In this document: one piece after another, positions 4,852 to 5,217 of the stretch
How the letters are laid out: each line of letters begins with the position of its first letter
Numbering within the stretch: the stretch's first letter is position 1
Source: an uncultured Oscillospiraceae bacterium
GTDB taxonomy: Bacteria > Bacillota > Clostridia > Oscillospirales > Oscillospiraceae
Length of the DNA: 5,217 nt
Direction: 5' to 3'
Assembly: GCA_934593275.1 (NCBI GenBank)
Contig: CAKTQE010000091.1
Location: 1 to 5,217, forward strand
Position numbers and translations under genes: made by a program
Notes under the pieces: generated by a model
What the model saw: the letters and a program-made list of their open reading frames with translations, nothing else
The model's database searches: none
What the model was told of the DNA's origin: nothing

Positions 4852-5217
4852 TTATCTTCTTCTGCTTTTGGTCCGGTGGTCGGAATACTGCCGGATCGAG
4901 GAGATCTTGCTGTCTGACTCGGACATAAAGGCTTTCAGTTTTTCCTCAAACAGCTGATCCGCGGTCTTGGGGGCGGCGGGCTGCTGGGGGGCGTTCCGGG
5001 GGGTCCGATTGGGGGTACCCTCCCGCCGGGGGGCGTTCCCTCGGAATTCCCGGGGGCCGTTTTCCCGCTGGGGCTTCGGCTCCAGACGCTTGATGGACAG
5101 ATTGATCTTGCCGTTGTCCGTACCGATGACCATGACCTTTACATCCTGCCCTTCGGTCAGGTGCTGGCGAATATCGCTGACGTAGGCGTTGGCCACCTCC
5201 GAAATATGTACCATTCC
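4852..5217 (-). CDS. yabR: S1-domain RNA-binding protein, YabR-like (5' end missing)
   Basis: The visible 121 residues lack the N-terminus: the frame stays open to the right edge, and the methionine at 5214 is inside the S1 motif G-M-VHISEVA rather than a start. By comparison with family length, about 30 residues are missing. The visible part comprises the last two thirds of an S1 OB-fold RNA-binding domain (VHISEVANAYVSDI to GKINLSIKRLE), a proline-, arginine- and asparagine-rich, probably disordered linker, and a C-terminal helix-like segment LFEEKLKAFMSESDSKISSI ending in KSRRR. That tail resembles B. subtilis YabR more than the other small S1 protein, YugI. The role is presumed RNA or ribosome binding in the cytosol; the exact function of YabR is not established. 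In Bacillota, yabR commonly lies near divIC and sporulation genes, which would be off the right edge. Confidence 0.88.
   Translation of the reverse strand, partial: GMVHISEVANAYVSDIRQHLTEGQDVKVMVIGTDNGKINLSIKRLEPKPQRENGPREFRGNAPRREGTPNRTPRNAPQQPAAPKTADQLFEEKLKAFMSESDSKISSIRQYSDHRTKSRRR

Noticed and set aside
4437..4928. Rightward open frame spanning the reductase start and the operon hairpin
   Set aside because: It overlaps two well-supported minus-strand genes and has no recognisable domain.
1..5217. tRNA, rRNA, riboswitch, transposase or toxin-antitoxin genes
   Set aside because: I looked for cloverleaf-like arms, conserved rRNA stretches, known leader motifs and small toxin-antitoxin-like gene pairs on both strands and saw none.

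Overview
The window looks like chromosomal DNA of a moderately GC-rich, Gram-positive-type anaerobe of the Bacillota, probably class Clostridia near the Oscillospirales. This rests on strong AGGAGG-type ribosome binding sites, a YabR-like S1 protein, a YmfI-like reductase, a DhaS-type TetR regulator, and GC-rich palindromic intergenic repeats. The taxonomic assignment is an inference from protein flavour and repeat style, not from a marker gene.

Layout from left to right. Bases 1-611 hold no convincing complete gene. Bases 67-412 are a mosaic of short GC-rich palindromes in direct and inverted copies (67-94 is an inverted copy of 385-412; 242-277 and 343-378 are direct repeats). AT-rich sequence with further inverted repeats follows. 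A TetR/AcrR regulator (612-1169, minus) ends at a strong hairpin terminator (561-610). It is transcribed divergently from a LysR-type regulator (1360-2256, plus). The 190-bp gap between them holds two recognisable sigma-A-type promoters and a candidate operator palindrome.

From 2296 to the right edge every gene is on the minus strand and reads right to left as one probable operon. The order is an S1-domain RNA-binding protein of YabR type (cut by the window edge), a FabG-like short-chain dehydrogenase most like the EF-P 5-aminopentanone reductase YmfI, ribose-5-phosphate isomerase B, and a multi-pass membrane protein of the O-antigen ligase/polymerase family. The last three are tightly spaced (gaps of 12 and 5 bases). 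The operon ends at a 12-bp-stem terminator (2255-2291) shared back to back with the lysR gene.

The operon mixes translation-linked functions (S1 protein, EF-P modification), pentose phosphate metabolism (RpiB) and cell-surface glycan assembly. No single pathway joins them, so it reads as a housekeeping cluster. I found no CRISPR array, transposase, tRNA or rRNA, and no clear new multi-gene system. The most unusual material is the palindromic repeat mosaic on the left, the related hairpin inside the operon, and the altered NNAG motif of the reductase.
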